Shown here: in pieces, positions 34,357 to 44,827 of the stretch
Layout: every line of letters begins with the position of its first letter
Position numbering within the stretch: the first letter of the stretch is position 1
Source: Taxawa tesnikishii (nom. ined.)
Lineage: Eukaryota > Ascomycota > Dothideomycetes > Dothideales
Assembly: GCA_030247885.1 (NCBI GenBank)
Contig: JAPDRO010000022.1
Span: 186,001-250,000 of the forward strand
Direction: 5' to 3'
DNA: 64,000 nucleotides
Notes under the pieces: generated by a model
Databases searched by the model: none
The model's input: the letters and a program-made list of their open reading frames with translations, nothing else
Told to the model about the DNA's origin: nothing
Made by a program: the position numbers and the translations under genes

Positions 34357-34371
34357 CCCCCCCCCCCCCTT
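34357..34371 (+). repeat. poly-C tract
   Basis: A run of about 14 cytosines in a pyrimidine-rich context. Its length is likely uncertain in the assembly. Confidence 0.85.
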
Positions 34372-34814
34372 TCCTTTTGTTTGTTTTTCCGTTTCGATCA
34401 AGTCGTCGTGTTCCCTTTCTCCGGTCAATCATTCTTCAATCCCCTACTAACCCTCGCTCTCCGAGTACGGGTTGTCTATATCACCACGAAGCCCTTTCGG
34501 GGTAATATTGAGCATACACCGCGGCGACCGTTGCACTGGAACGTTTAGTCCCGTCGACAGGGAGGTTCATAAGAGGAACGCGGATGTCCGAAGTCACGTT
34601 CTCATACGGGTTGCTAACGGCATAGTGCTGGGGTATATTGTACAGAGACGATGACAGAAAGATTGCGCTTCAGGCTCGACCGGAAAACAAACTGAAAGAC
34701 GTGTGAACAGTTCTTGTTGAGCGCCGCAAAGAATGTGCTAAATAGAGGACAGGCAAGGTTCTCTTTCCAGGGAATGCCTGCACAGCATGGTGATGTATAG
34801 CTGCGCATCAAGTT

Positions 34815-35040
34815 GCATTGTGACCGCGAAGGTTTCGGAACTCTAGGTGACATCAGCATCATGCCTGATCTCTGGGACATGTCTGTCGGGGAGAAAGGTT
34901 TACTTACCAATGTCTTCGCCACGGTTGCGCGGGGTACGGTGGAGTTGGAGGTAGGCCAAAAGGATAGTGATGACGGCTTCCAACACGGTCATGACACCGA
35001 AAGAGATAGCCAAGATGTCGGAAATCGTCAGTTGAGACAT
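34815..35040 (-). CDS. possible small single-pass membrane protein
   Basis: Low-confidence small gene. The ATG at 35040 opens MSQLTISDILAISFGVMTVL, continuing as a hydrophobic helix and then a basic QLHRTPRNRGEDI. A strong GTAAGT donor follows directly (about 34903), and an acceptor near 34828 (CACCTAG) would add EFRNLRGHNAT and a stop, giving about 55 residues. Small helix-plus-basic-tail proteins of this kind are common unannotated products in fungi. I recognise no family; the frame could be chance. Confidence 0.3.
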
Positions 35041-36193
35041 GACTGTGATTCTCGCTTTCTTTTGTGTATCGATGGGTCCTGAGTTGAATCGAAACGCTTT
35101 CAATCGAGCACTACGTGTGTCAGTCAAGGTACGTACGGACAGCTCAACACGACCTATCGTATTCCTGATGGAAAGCTTACGGTGAAGGTTCGAAATGAGA
35201 AAGTCTCGCAGATTATTCAGGAGGAAGTAGGCCAGCTTCTATACCACGCCCATTATTGGCGACTTTACCCTTTCTGACCGAGACAGGTGGGGGCTCAGCC
35301 ATGGTCCATGTTGTCAGTATGCGTGCCCTGAGCGTTAGCGGTGGTGTAGTTGCCCGCCGCCGGGATGGTCCAATGCAGGCACAACATGCACAATAGGACC
35401 AAGGTGCACTGACGGAGTACTACTTGTCCGACTGCTAGCAGCGGTGCTGAGAACCTTCTACCTGTTATAGCGCGTCATAAGGCAGATGCCGAGCAGCCAC
35501 GCGACAGGTCAGTCCGGGATGGGCTTGAGGCGTAATTGCGCCAGGGTGATCTAACAGGCAGAGCTTGTACGACGGGAAAGTGAGACATTCCTTCCTTGAT
35601 GTGGATCAGTTGCCGTGCCGGGCGATGCATGGCAGGCGGACTCAAGCGCATCATCCGGCGAGCCACGCATACTCGGATAAAGTGGACAGTCAAACTATGT
35701 CGTACATGCAGAGATTCAAAAGACACCGTCGTATAGAGTCCGAAGAACCATTAGATCTCTGATGGACGAGGCCAGAACGGTTCATAACCATAATGAGCAG
35801 TTGTTGCCATGGACTCCTTTAGGAACTCTACTTGGTATCAAGCTATGCAGGCGGTCATCAATCGAGCGCTAACCTTCCTGGTACTAGCAGTGGTGCGCTT
35901 GGTCCGCGTCCCGATCGCCGGAACAGCAAGCATGTCCTGAAACGCCTCAGCGCATCACCCCGGACTGCCCCAACCCGACAGGACGGTGTGCACCACTGCT
36001 AAAGCACTAGTTCCCGTGGAGCTGAACCTCACTGCCTCACAATGCTGTAAACAAGCGTAAGGCCTGGTCTTCCACTCATGTATATGTACTTGAACAGGAC
36101 GACCTCGAGAATGATTGTGTTACTCGTGCCATCTCCCTTAGCTTCTTTGCTACCAGTACAACTGCTTAAGAGCTCACCCTCCAGCATCATCCT

Positions 36194-39021
36194 ATGGCCG
36201 AAATTACGTCCTCTAGACGATGTGATGCCTGTGATACCGGCGCGTTTCCCACCAAACATCTCTGGGAGAACCACCAGAAGTCCTTGACGCACAAGAGAAA
36301 TATAGGACAGCTCCCGATCTCGGAATTTCGATGTAATCTTTGCGGCGTTGCTTTCACTCGCAAAGACAGTCTGGATAGACACAACAAGTCAGCAACTCAT
36401 ACTGCCAGATTGAGCGGTCTGATCCCATATCAGTCCCTAAACTGGTCAGGGTCCGAACAGCCAGATGTTGCATCTTTTGGGGTCCATCTACCAGGCGCGA
36501 CTACGCACATTAGTGTGCCGCGCGGTGGACTGCCATCTAACAGAGCTTTCCACCCTATTTCCCTGCCCAATTGCTCACCATACACCGGCGACGTGACCGC
36601 GAAAGGCTCGCAGATTGGTCGGGTACCATCTCTTGAAAGATCGCGTGAGCTCCCGCATACAGTTCCGGCCCCCGCAGCCCAAACAGAGACTGGGTATTCA
36701 CTGGTGTCTCATGGAATCCTACCACAACCGAGTATTACAACAAACAACTCTGATTCAGCGGAAAAGGCTAGGACAGTGCTGGGAGGTGATCCCGGAGGTT
36801 CTTGTTCAGCTGGTCTTACGACACCGGCTTCAGCGGAGGCTGTCAGCAGAACGGCGGAAAGCAGGATGTCCACATATCCCCGCGATCAGTGTACCACGCC
36901 TCTTACTTCAACCAAACGTAAGTGGGATGAAACCGCGGATGGCAACACCGATCCGTACCCACGTCGCTCCAAGAACGTCTTCGAAGACCAAACCCTCCAG
37001 CATGCTGGAACATGGTCTCGCAACTGGTATCCTCAATTTATGGCAGCAGCAAGCAGAGCTGATGATGAGAACCATACTGGTACTCGAACCCTCCATTCCA
37101 CAGCTGCTGTCATGGAAGCGCGCGACTTGCATGGACCATTTTTATCCGTGACCACAGTACATGACGCTGGAGAGATGTCCGGAAACGACCCTCCAGACGG
37201 CCAAGTACGGTCTTCACAGGCGACATCTACCGGCTGGTCTTCTCTGCTTTTACCAACTCTTGAGGAACAGGCGCAAGAAGATGGGCTCTCGGCCGATCTG
37301 ACTGACAGAATTCACCGTGTGTCATTGGAAGGAGGGCAAGACTCATCGTCCAAGGACGTCTCCAAGGCCGCAACTGTCGATCCTCTCAGCCACGTCTCCA
37401 GTGATTTTGACCGTATGTCTCTGACACTTTCGGAGGATACAGCCTCCAAGGATGTCATTCCGAGGCCACCCAGCATCGCCAGTTACAGAACGAATGCTAG
37501 TCGAGCTTCTTGGCTTAGTGTGGGCGAGCTGTTCGGTAACGCAAGCGGGAAAATATCTATTCCTACGTCGATTCGCCTGTCGATCTCCTCATCCAGCAGG
37601 ACTATCGGGTCCTTCCGGTCAGAGATGGCTGCACCATTTCTTACTTCCATGGACGAAGAATTGCGCAACGCACGAGGTCGTTTGGTCACTGGCCTCCAAA
37701 AGAGGCGGTTGGCTCTTCGTACCTCATCACAGCTTCGTGCAGACCTCGTGGAAAGCATAAGAGCCGGCAACCTCAGTCGCTTCGAACTCATACTCGGCAC
37801 CGGTAGGGTGGACGTAGATGCTACGCTGTTGTTCGAGGCTGTGTGTCACGGTAGAGACGCAATGGTCGCATTGTTGCTCAAGATGCCGCCGTACCGAACC
37901 AATCCAGCTGGAACCCTAGACTACTTAGACGAGTCTGGTATGACGGCTTTTGATAAGGCCATGGAGCTGGGCAACGAGGCAATCATCGAAACATTCATCG
38001 TCATTGCGGGTGCTGACGTGAATGCCACGGGTTCCGACGGCCTTACGCCGTTGGCTAGAGCCGTCTGTCAGGGAAATGAAGCGATCGTACAGCTCTTGCT
38101 CAACAATGGCGCGGCTGTGGATAGCCTGGAGCCAAATGAGACTTGGAGACCCGGACACAGAAACGTCTTCACTCCTTTGCAGAAAGCGGCAGAGCTAGGA
38201 AACGAGACGATCGCCAGATTGCTACTCCAAAACGGAGCGACCGTGGATAAAGCCGGTCGGCTTGGTCAGACACCTCTGTTCTCCGCAGCATCGGAAGGAC
38301 ATGTAGCGGTCGCCAGAGTACTACTCGAGGGAGGAGCGAATCAGTCGTCCACCAATCCGCTCGATCGGACGGCGCTACATGCAGCCGCATCTCATGGACA
38401 CATCTCAGTTGTGGAACTACTGCTCGAATGGGACGCTCCCCTCTACCTGAAAGACAAGATTGGCCGGACTGCGTTGCATCTGGCAGCAGAGTGGGGGCAC
38501 ATAGGCGTGGCGGAGCTACTGCTCGAAAGAGACCCTCCTCTGGACCTGAAAGACAAAATTGGTGAGACTGCGTTGCATCGGGCAGCAGAGTGGGGGCACA
38601 TACGCGTGGCGGAGCTGCTGCTCGAGAAAGGAGCTTCAGCCGGGCAGTCGAATGCGGCAGGCCAAACACCACTGCATATAGCATCGAGACGGGGAGTAAG
38701 GAGCTAGTACAGCTACTGCTTGACCGTGGAGCCTGCGCGCGGTCAACAGATCGCTGGGGTCGAACGCCGCTGTCTCTGGCGATTGCAGCGTGCGCGCAAC
38801 AATGACCTGAAAGCCGCGAAGAGATATCTGGTATACTGCTTGAGAACAAAGTTCTGAAAAACCTGAAGATTATTAAGGACTCAGCTATACCGATAAGTGT
38901 AGCAACAGTGGAAGAGCATAAGGAGACGGTGCGATTGTTGTGCGAATACGAAGGTATAAATAGCGAACTGGGCCTTCCGGTGTTGGATTCTTCGCCTCCT
39001 CCTCGCCCGGGTTTCTTCTAG
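36194..39021 (+). CDS. C2H2 zinc-finger / ankyrin-repeat protein with damaged 3' end
   Basis: Residues about 9-32 (CDACDTGAFPTKHLWENHQKSLTH) and 45-70 (CNLCGVAFTRKDSLDRHNKSATH) form two C2H2 zinc fingers of the U1-like spacing. About 400 residues of polar, Ser/Thr-rich sequence without recognised domains follow. From about residue 515 the protein is ankyrin repeats, at least eight, several nearly identical (GRTALHLAAEWGHIGVAELLLERD and its neighbour), which suggests recent repeat duplication. At GGGG 38691-38694 the frame slips just after TPLHIASRRG; one more base gives SKELVQLLLDRGACARSTDRWGRTPLSLAIA. That frame meets a TGA at 38803-38805 yet stays ankyrin-like and open to 39021. The gene is therefore about 870 residues, or a longer gene decaying at its 3' end. 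No intron needed. Confidence 0.72.
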
Positions 39022-39636
39022 CTAGTGTGTAAACCGATCAATCGGTCATAACTCCTCTCCAACGTGGCTTCTACCATCACTTCTCCTCGTCTGTAATAAA
39101 CCAAAGCTCGATAGCTCACATCCCCGCATCCACTGCAACTGCCTGGCAAGGGCACTAATTGCCTGTGGTATTCAACACTTCGAGCTTCTTCATGCCTTTG
39201 GCTCGCTCCTGCCTAGATGGGCTCGGATCCTGCATTCTTGCACTGCCCGCAACGTCTTTCTCAATAGGCCGTCAATTCAGCAGGCAATTGACTACCAGAA
39301 TGCACTTCAAAGGCGATCCCCTACCGGGCTGGCAACTGAGGAGCCCTCGGGTTGCCTCCCAGCGGGGCAATCCGACCGCCGGACAATGCAGTGTGCGCTG
39401 GAGACAGAATTGTGAAACCTCCTTGAAGCACTATTGCGTACCATGCGTGACGCGGTGCTCAACGAGGAATTGCTTGGTGCTCGAAATTGTGAATTTATCA
39501 GTAATCTGAACGAACACGATCTTTCTTATCAAGCCTTTACTATCGCTTCATACCCTTTGCCGCTGCACGTACATCCGATCCTCATTGCATAAAGTATCTC
39601 CCACCTGTAGGCGACCTGCGCGGCCGTCCTACAACA
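39022..39636. other. intergenic region
   Basis: Convergent spacer between the zinc-finger/ankyrin gene and the small uncharacterised minus-strand gene. Nothing recognised. Confidence 0.5.
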
Positions 39637-40273
39637 TCACACCTGCCCTGCCTCCTCAAGCCGCTTCAACGCAGCTTCTCTCTTCTCAGTTACCTCCTCC
39701 GCCTCCTTCACCTCGCATTTCTTATCGAAATTGTATTCCCACCACCCATCCCCCAAATCGCCCTTCTCCTCATCGCAGAACTCCTCGAAATTCATGTTCG
39801 CCACATCCAAGTTGGCGTACATAGACCACGTCTGGTCCCACGGCAGCCTCGTCTTCCGGAACCGATCCGTCATCTCTTCCTTTTCGGGATCGTAAACTTG
39901 GTCAAAGATGATGCAGTTACCTTCAGCCTTGCCTTTAGCATCTACGACGATGAAATTAGAGGCGTGCCCGAGCATGAAGCGCTCGATTTCTTCGACGTCC
40001 CTGCCTGCCCATTCGTTGGTGAACGGTCCCACGGGAGGCGATGCGACGGTGAGAGTCTTGGGGAAACTCTTGGATGTTATGAAGGCGTAACGATGGTCAG
40101 TGCCGTATTCGTAATCGTTCAGGTACGTCAGGAGACGGTTGACGAACTGCAGGCAAAAACAGCGTCAGGACTGGCTTCATGGAGGTGACGGACAATGATT
40201 GGATTGAAGCACTCACTTTCTCATCCGCGTCCGGAGCGGTAACGAAAAGGAACCAGTCTGCAGTATCCGACAT
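39637..40273 (-). CDS. conserved-looking uncharacterised protein
   Basis: 188 residues from two exons, 40273-40217 and 40146-39637. The 70-nt intron has a GTGAGT donor and CTGCAG acceptor and is phase 0. The protein starts MSDTADWFLFVTAPDADEK, continues FVNRLLTYLNDYEYGTDHRYAFITSKSFPKTL, has a hydrophobic FIVVDAKG and CIIFDQVYD core and ends in a charged helix. It looks like a small alpha/beta cytosolic domain with no signal peptide or membrane helix. I do not recognise the family with confidence, so no function is given. The clean exon structure and amino-acid usage support a real gene. Confidence 0.75.
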
Positions 40274-40598
40274 CTCGATTGATACGTTTAGTCAAGAGAA
40301 CGAGAGCAGGTGCTTGAAGAAAGACGAGTTTTTAATACCAAAGAGCTGCCAAATACGCCACCAGAAAGACCGCGGCTCGTCAGGCATCCACACCAAACAT
40401 GGAAGTTGTGATATCCATGCGCGAGAAGGCGGAGCGCGTTAGGCGGACTTCTGCCTGGCAGCCAAGCCGCTCAGCCGGTGAGGGATTCCGCTATGACGCA
40501 CTTCGCGGGGAATCAAACGAGAGAACCTTCATCGCGACAGATGGTATAGAGACAACAGAACAGGGATACACGCAACACACGACATCGTTCTGAACAAA

Positions 40599-42791
40599 TC
40601 AGTCTCGACCTTCAAACGCAGTAGTCCGGTTCCTTTCGTTGTAGTCTGGCGGCGTCGGAACCTCAGCTGGTAATTCATAGCGCACAAATCTTTGATGCGA
40701 CGGTAAGTTACCAAGCAATTCCTCAGAAGGACTGTTCGCTGGGAGTTCCTTGTACGAGGTGTCTTCGGCCTCGGCCAGCGTCGGGGGTTGCGTTCCAGTG
40801 GTACCGACCGACATCTGGCGTGCCTTCTCGATCGGACTCTGGTACGCGGGCAGAGCGGCATCGGGATCCAGCTCTTGCCGTTGTGTCATCTCTTGCAGTT
40901 GCGCCTGGCGGCGGTGATTGGACTTCATACGCCTCAGCCAGAGTGCCAAGCAAGCAATACCAGCGAGCCCGACGACGCCGCCTACCACTCCTCCTGCGAT
41001 GGCACCGGTGTTGGAGGAATGTTGCTGTCTGGAATCGGGTACAGCGGTTGCATTTGTCGATGGTGTGGCAGTAGGTGGCGGGGGATGGAACATCGTGTAG
41101 ACGGCGGCATTGGCGAATCCGCCAACCGGTTGCGTCATGGTAGCTCCTCCTTCTCCGCTGTGCGGCGTCAACGTTCTGATCAAGCATAGGCTGTACAGGG
41201 CACTTACGATCCCCCAATTTTATCGACTACAGCTTTGGGCACCTGGTATGGTGGTGCATAGTAATCGAATTGTGTTCCCCAAGTTAGATTGCTTAGGTCG
41301 AAGATAGCCACCCCTTCACTCCAAGGATCGCAGGTCAAGGTGGTGAGGTTGGGAAGCTGCCCGGTTGTTTCGACCCCGTAGAGGCTGGCATCGAGTGCTC
41401 CGCCCACTACCATCATCTGCCGCTTGCCCGCGGTGTGGCATGTGTGTCCAAAGCGAGGGGTCGTAAAGTTGCTTGTTCCGTCGTACAGTTTTGTCCAGGT
41501 GAAGGAAGGAACAGAGAGAACATACACGTCGTCGTAAAGCGTCGACGTTGTAGGATCATAACCTCCATATATATAACTGTTACCGGGGTTAGACTGTGTC
41601 TCACACCGGACAGTAAGGACTCACAAGTTATTACTCGAGTTGTCTTGAGCGGTTTTCGGTGCAGGGAGAGTGCAGAAATCGATACGCGGAGGGGGTATAT
41701 CGCCTGACGTCGTCTGGTTGACCCAAACTACCTCTTCTTCGTCGAATGAGTCACAGAGAGAAACATTCTTAAAATCGACCTAGGAGAGCGTTAGTGACCG
41801 TCAAGGAAATCCCAACTGGGAAGGATCACAAGAATGCCATTCGTGAACGTATTGTCACCCCTCCCTGCACTCCGCATGCCCCCGAAGGCGACTACCGTAC
41901 CATTCTCTGTCTTGCCGAATCGTTGAGCCCAGACGAGACCTCCGGCCACGCGAGAGGCTCCGAGCGTCTCTGTCGAGACGTTCCTTACCGTCTGTGTCGC
42001 CATGTCAACAATGAGCATACCGTCAAGGTAAGAGATCTCGTCGTTTGTAGAGTTAGACGCGACGCCCCCGACGTACTCGACCGCGCTATACAACGCACTA
42101 TCAGAGCCGCGATCAATCTGGCCGTTAACAAAGAACCCAGTGCCAAGTGGGATCGCCTCTGTGACCAAGCCCCGATTCGGACGCCGCGGCACAGCGGAAG
42201 ACACGTCGTACTGGGCCCACGTCTGCGAAGATGTATCGTACGACCATAGGGATATTTCATCCGAGCTTGGCATCGTCCAGGCTGGGTCGGTGGTGTTGGC
42301 GATGAAAGTAGAGCCTCCAAAAGTGAAGAGTTTCGAATCTTTGAAAGAGTTTCTATACAGAGCTCCGCGGACCATGTATGGAGGATTGAAGCCGTTGCCA
42401 AACCTGCCGATTTGCGTCACGGTGTAGTTGGTGGCAGTATCCCATGAATCGCCCAGGTCGATTTGATAAATATATCGGCCTGTAGGTAAGCTAGTCTGCG
42501 GCATTCTCATCAAGGGATGACTTACTGAATCCAAGCCATGTGGTTCCATTGTCTCGAAAGAGCTGCACTCCGCCGTCAACAAAAACCTGGGGATTCTTGA
42601 GCATAGCTGGAAAGATGTGATCAGAAGATTATTCAAGCGCGCAGAAAGCTCCACTCACAAGCATGATGCCACCGTGCACATATGGCGTTTTCATCTGCTG
42701 CCGAAGAAAACGTAACAAGTAGAAGAAACAAGAAGCTCTGGAGCAGCTTAGCCACTCCGTGCGCTTTCCGACGAGCCGTGTATGTAAGCAT
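40599..42791 (-). CDS. secretory kelch-repeat single-pass membrane protein
   Basis: About 648 residues from six exons on the minus strand: 42791-42659, 42606-42526, 42479-41830, 41779-41625, 41576-41208, 41157-40599. All five introns are 46-52 nt with GTGAGT, GTAAGT or GTGATC donors. An N-terminal signal peptide (about 15-35, LLQSFLFLLLVTFSSA) is followed by an extracellular kelch/beta-propeller domain: FGGSTFIAN, VAFGGMRS, IYGGYDP, VVGGALDAS and repeated Trp-containing blades, with several N-X-S/T sites. A Gly-rich linker, one transmembrane helix (about 507-530, AIAGGVVGGVVGLAGIACLALWL) and a 110-residue Gln/Glu/Pro-rich cytosolic tail follow. Fungal members are annotated only as kelch-repeat proteins; cell-surface sensing or adhesion is an inference. 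The alternative reading, a galactose oxidase-like enzyme, is less likely since no copper site is seen. Confidence 0.88.
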
Positions 42792-44827
42792 CGCGCTCGA
42801 GAGTGTTGCTATATGATCCGAATTGTGATATGCAGTGAACTGAAACACGACCTAAACTAAGTGATAGAAGTAAGTATCCTCCCGACAAACCACCCGTATT
42901 TGGGCTCCGTAGGCCTTACGTTTCAAGTGTTGTGGTGAAGGATCTCCTGATTGCGCGTGCCAGAGATCCCTGGCGGAATCGCTCCAGTCAGCTCAATCCG
43001 TCTGTGCTAAGTTATCAGAGCCTTGTCACAAGAGAAGCTGCGGCGCGCTCGAGGTCAGGCAACTAAGAGACTTGTACGGGTACTGCAAAATCAGACGGTG
43101 CGCCACCACGATGAGCGCTGCTGGACACATTGTTGCCCAGGTGGTGGCTGGCGGTAGGTACATCTATAGGCAGTCAGCAGTGTGAGGGGCCATCATCAAC
43201 CCCAGCATCCGTATCGCATCCCGGAGCCTTCGAACAGCCGCCATAGGACACAGTCAGCAAGCTCGCCAATGATAGGCTCAGGGAGGTTCCCGGCGTTGTG
43301 GTGTGAGCAACGTGGTTCGACGGGTCCGCTCGCTTCTCTGCGAGACACAAGTCATTGTGACACCAACCGTACCAACCATGTCGCTGTTGCACTTGTGATG
43401 ATGCTTTCTCGGGGGCCCTTTGCTCCGGTGGAAATCCGCGCTTCTCATCGGGCCCTTGTGTTGTCGAGATGCCCCGATGCCTACGCGGATTTATGCTGTG
43501 GAACCGTGATCCAGCATTCGCCACCAAAAGCGAGGCCATTGCAAGAGTTCCTTGCGCAGAAGGCCTCGCTGGTTGCTTAATGGTAGAGCCAGCCCTACAC
43601 GATATCGATTGTATCATGTCAGTGCAAACCATGCAAAGCGACTCCGGAGGCCGCGGGCCCGATTTTGTTTGTAAATAGTGCACGCAATGGCACTGTCCTT
43701 TTACTTCTGATTCTTGAACGTTCAAACTCGACCGACAACTGACGACTGTTCCCGCAGAAACATCAACCAGCCACGGCAGGAAGCATCGCATATCATGCCG
43801 CCTCTACTCCGGCGTGCCTCGGCGGAGTGATGAGGGCACGGCACGACCCATCGAGTGTGGCAGCATTGAGAGTTAGGTAGGTACTACTCGAAGCGCCCAT
43901 GTTCCCCGCTGCTTTTGCGAAGTGCAATAACCTCGGATCGGAAACCGCACGGCATGTACAGTGCAGTACGTGTGTCCATGGAAATCGTCCATGGTGGCAT
44001 CGTGAAAGAGACGAGAAGACGCGTCTCGGAAGCAGCCGCAATGTGCCTCTCTCATTGTCCTGTCGGCAGAGAAGCTTCTCCGAACCTCCGCGCTCAGCCT
44101 TTGCCCTGCATACGACTTCCCCATCCGTTTATCACGGCCCGCGATAGAACAGGCCCGCGATAGAACAACTGCAGGACAATCAAACAAGGCGGATGATCCC
44201 TGCTTGCTTTCTGATAGGCAATGTCAGAACCGCCGACCACTCGCCAGTCATACTCACGTTTGCGCCTTGCCACTGGATCAGGAGATAACTCGAGTTTCGG
44301 CCGGTAACAAGCACTCGATAACCTATACGGCTCTGATAAAAGAACCAGCAGAGGCTGAATGCATTTGTTTCTCTCGCCTACTTACCGCGCCAAACTACCC
44401 TTTGGAAGGGTGTTGGAGGCAGAAGCACGAAGAAGCCATGGCATGCTGGTCTTATCTATGCCCCGTACGCTAATGTTCCAGGCCACTCGAACGTCTAGAA
44501 TATCGGCAATGCTTTCGCCCTCCGAGTCCCGGAACTCATTGCTACTGAAACGCACAAGGGAAGTCGCAGCAATCTCGCCAGCCTTATCTACGCTTTGGGA
44601 AACTCTATTGGCATTGGTCCCGCATGCACCCTCGTCAGCGCTGATGCGCTCTCATTTGGAAGTTTTGGCCCGGCTGCTTTGATAGGCTTCTCGATCTGCG
44701 ATAAGCGTTTTAAGTCGAGCATTGCAAGTATAAGATGAAAGGTAGCTCGTGAAGTCATATTTCATTCGGCCCCTCACCCATTTTTCTTGCCCGTCTGCAA
44801 GTTATTTTGTACCTGCCAACAGCCGCA
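42792..44827. other. intergenic region, possibly holding a gene relic
   Basis: About 2 kb. The + frame from 44340 is open to a single stop at about 44496-44498 and open again to about 44730, with amino-acid composition that looks coding (HAGLIYAPYANVPGHSNV, later NLASLIYALGNSIGIGP and FGPAALIGFSIC). It may be a decayed membrane-protein gene. A 16-bp GGCCCGCGATAGAACA unit is duplicated in tandem at about 44136-44167. No other gene is recognised. Confidence 0.4.

Larger units (their letters stand above)
33930..36193. other. intergenic region with possible small membrane-protein gene
   Basis: 2.3 kb without a major gene. It has a poly-C run at about 34358-34370 and a possible small minus-strand membrane-protein frame (listed separately). 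The rest shows no family resemblance. Confidence 0.45.

Noticed and set aside
42792-44300. Search for a transposon or virus-like relic in the largest gene-poor stretches
   Set aside because: No terminal repeats, integrase, reverse transcriptase, transposase or capsid-like frame was seen here or in the other spacers.
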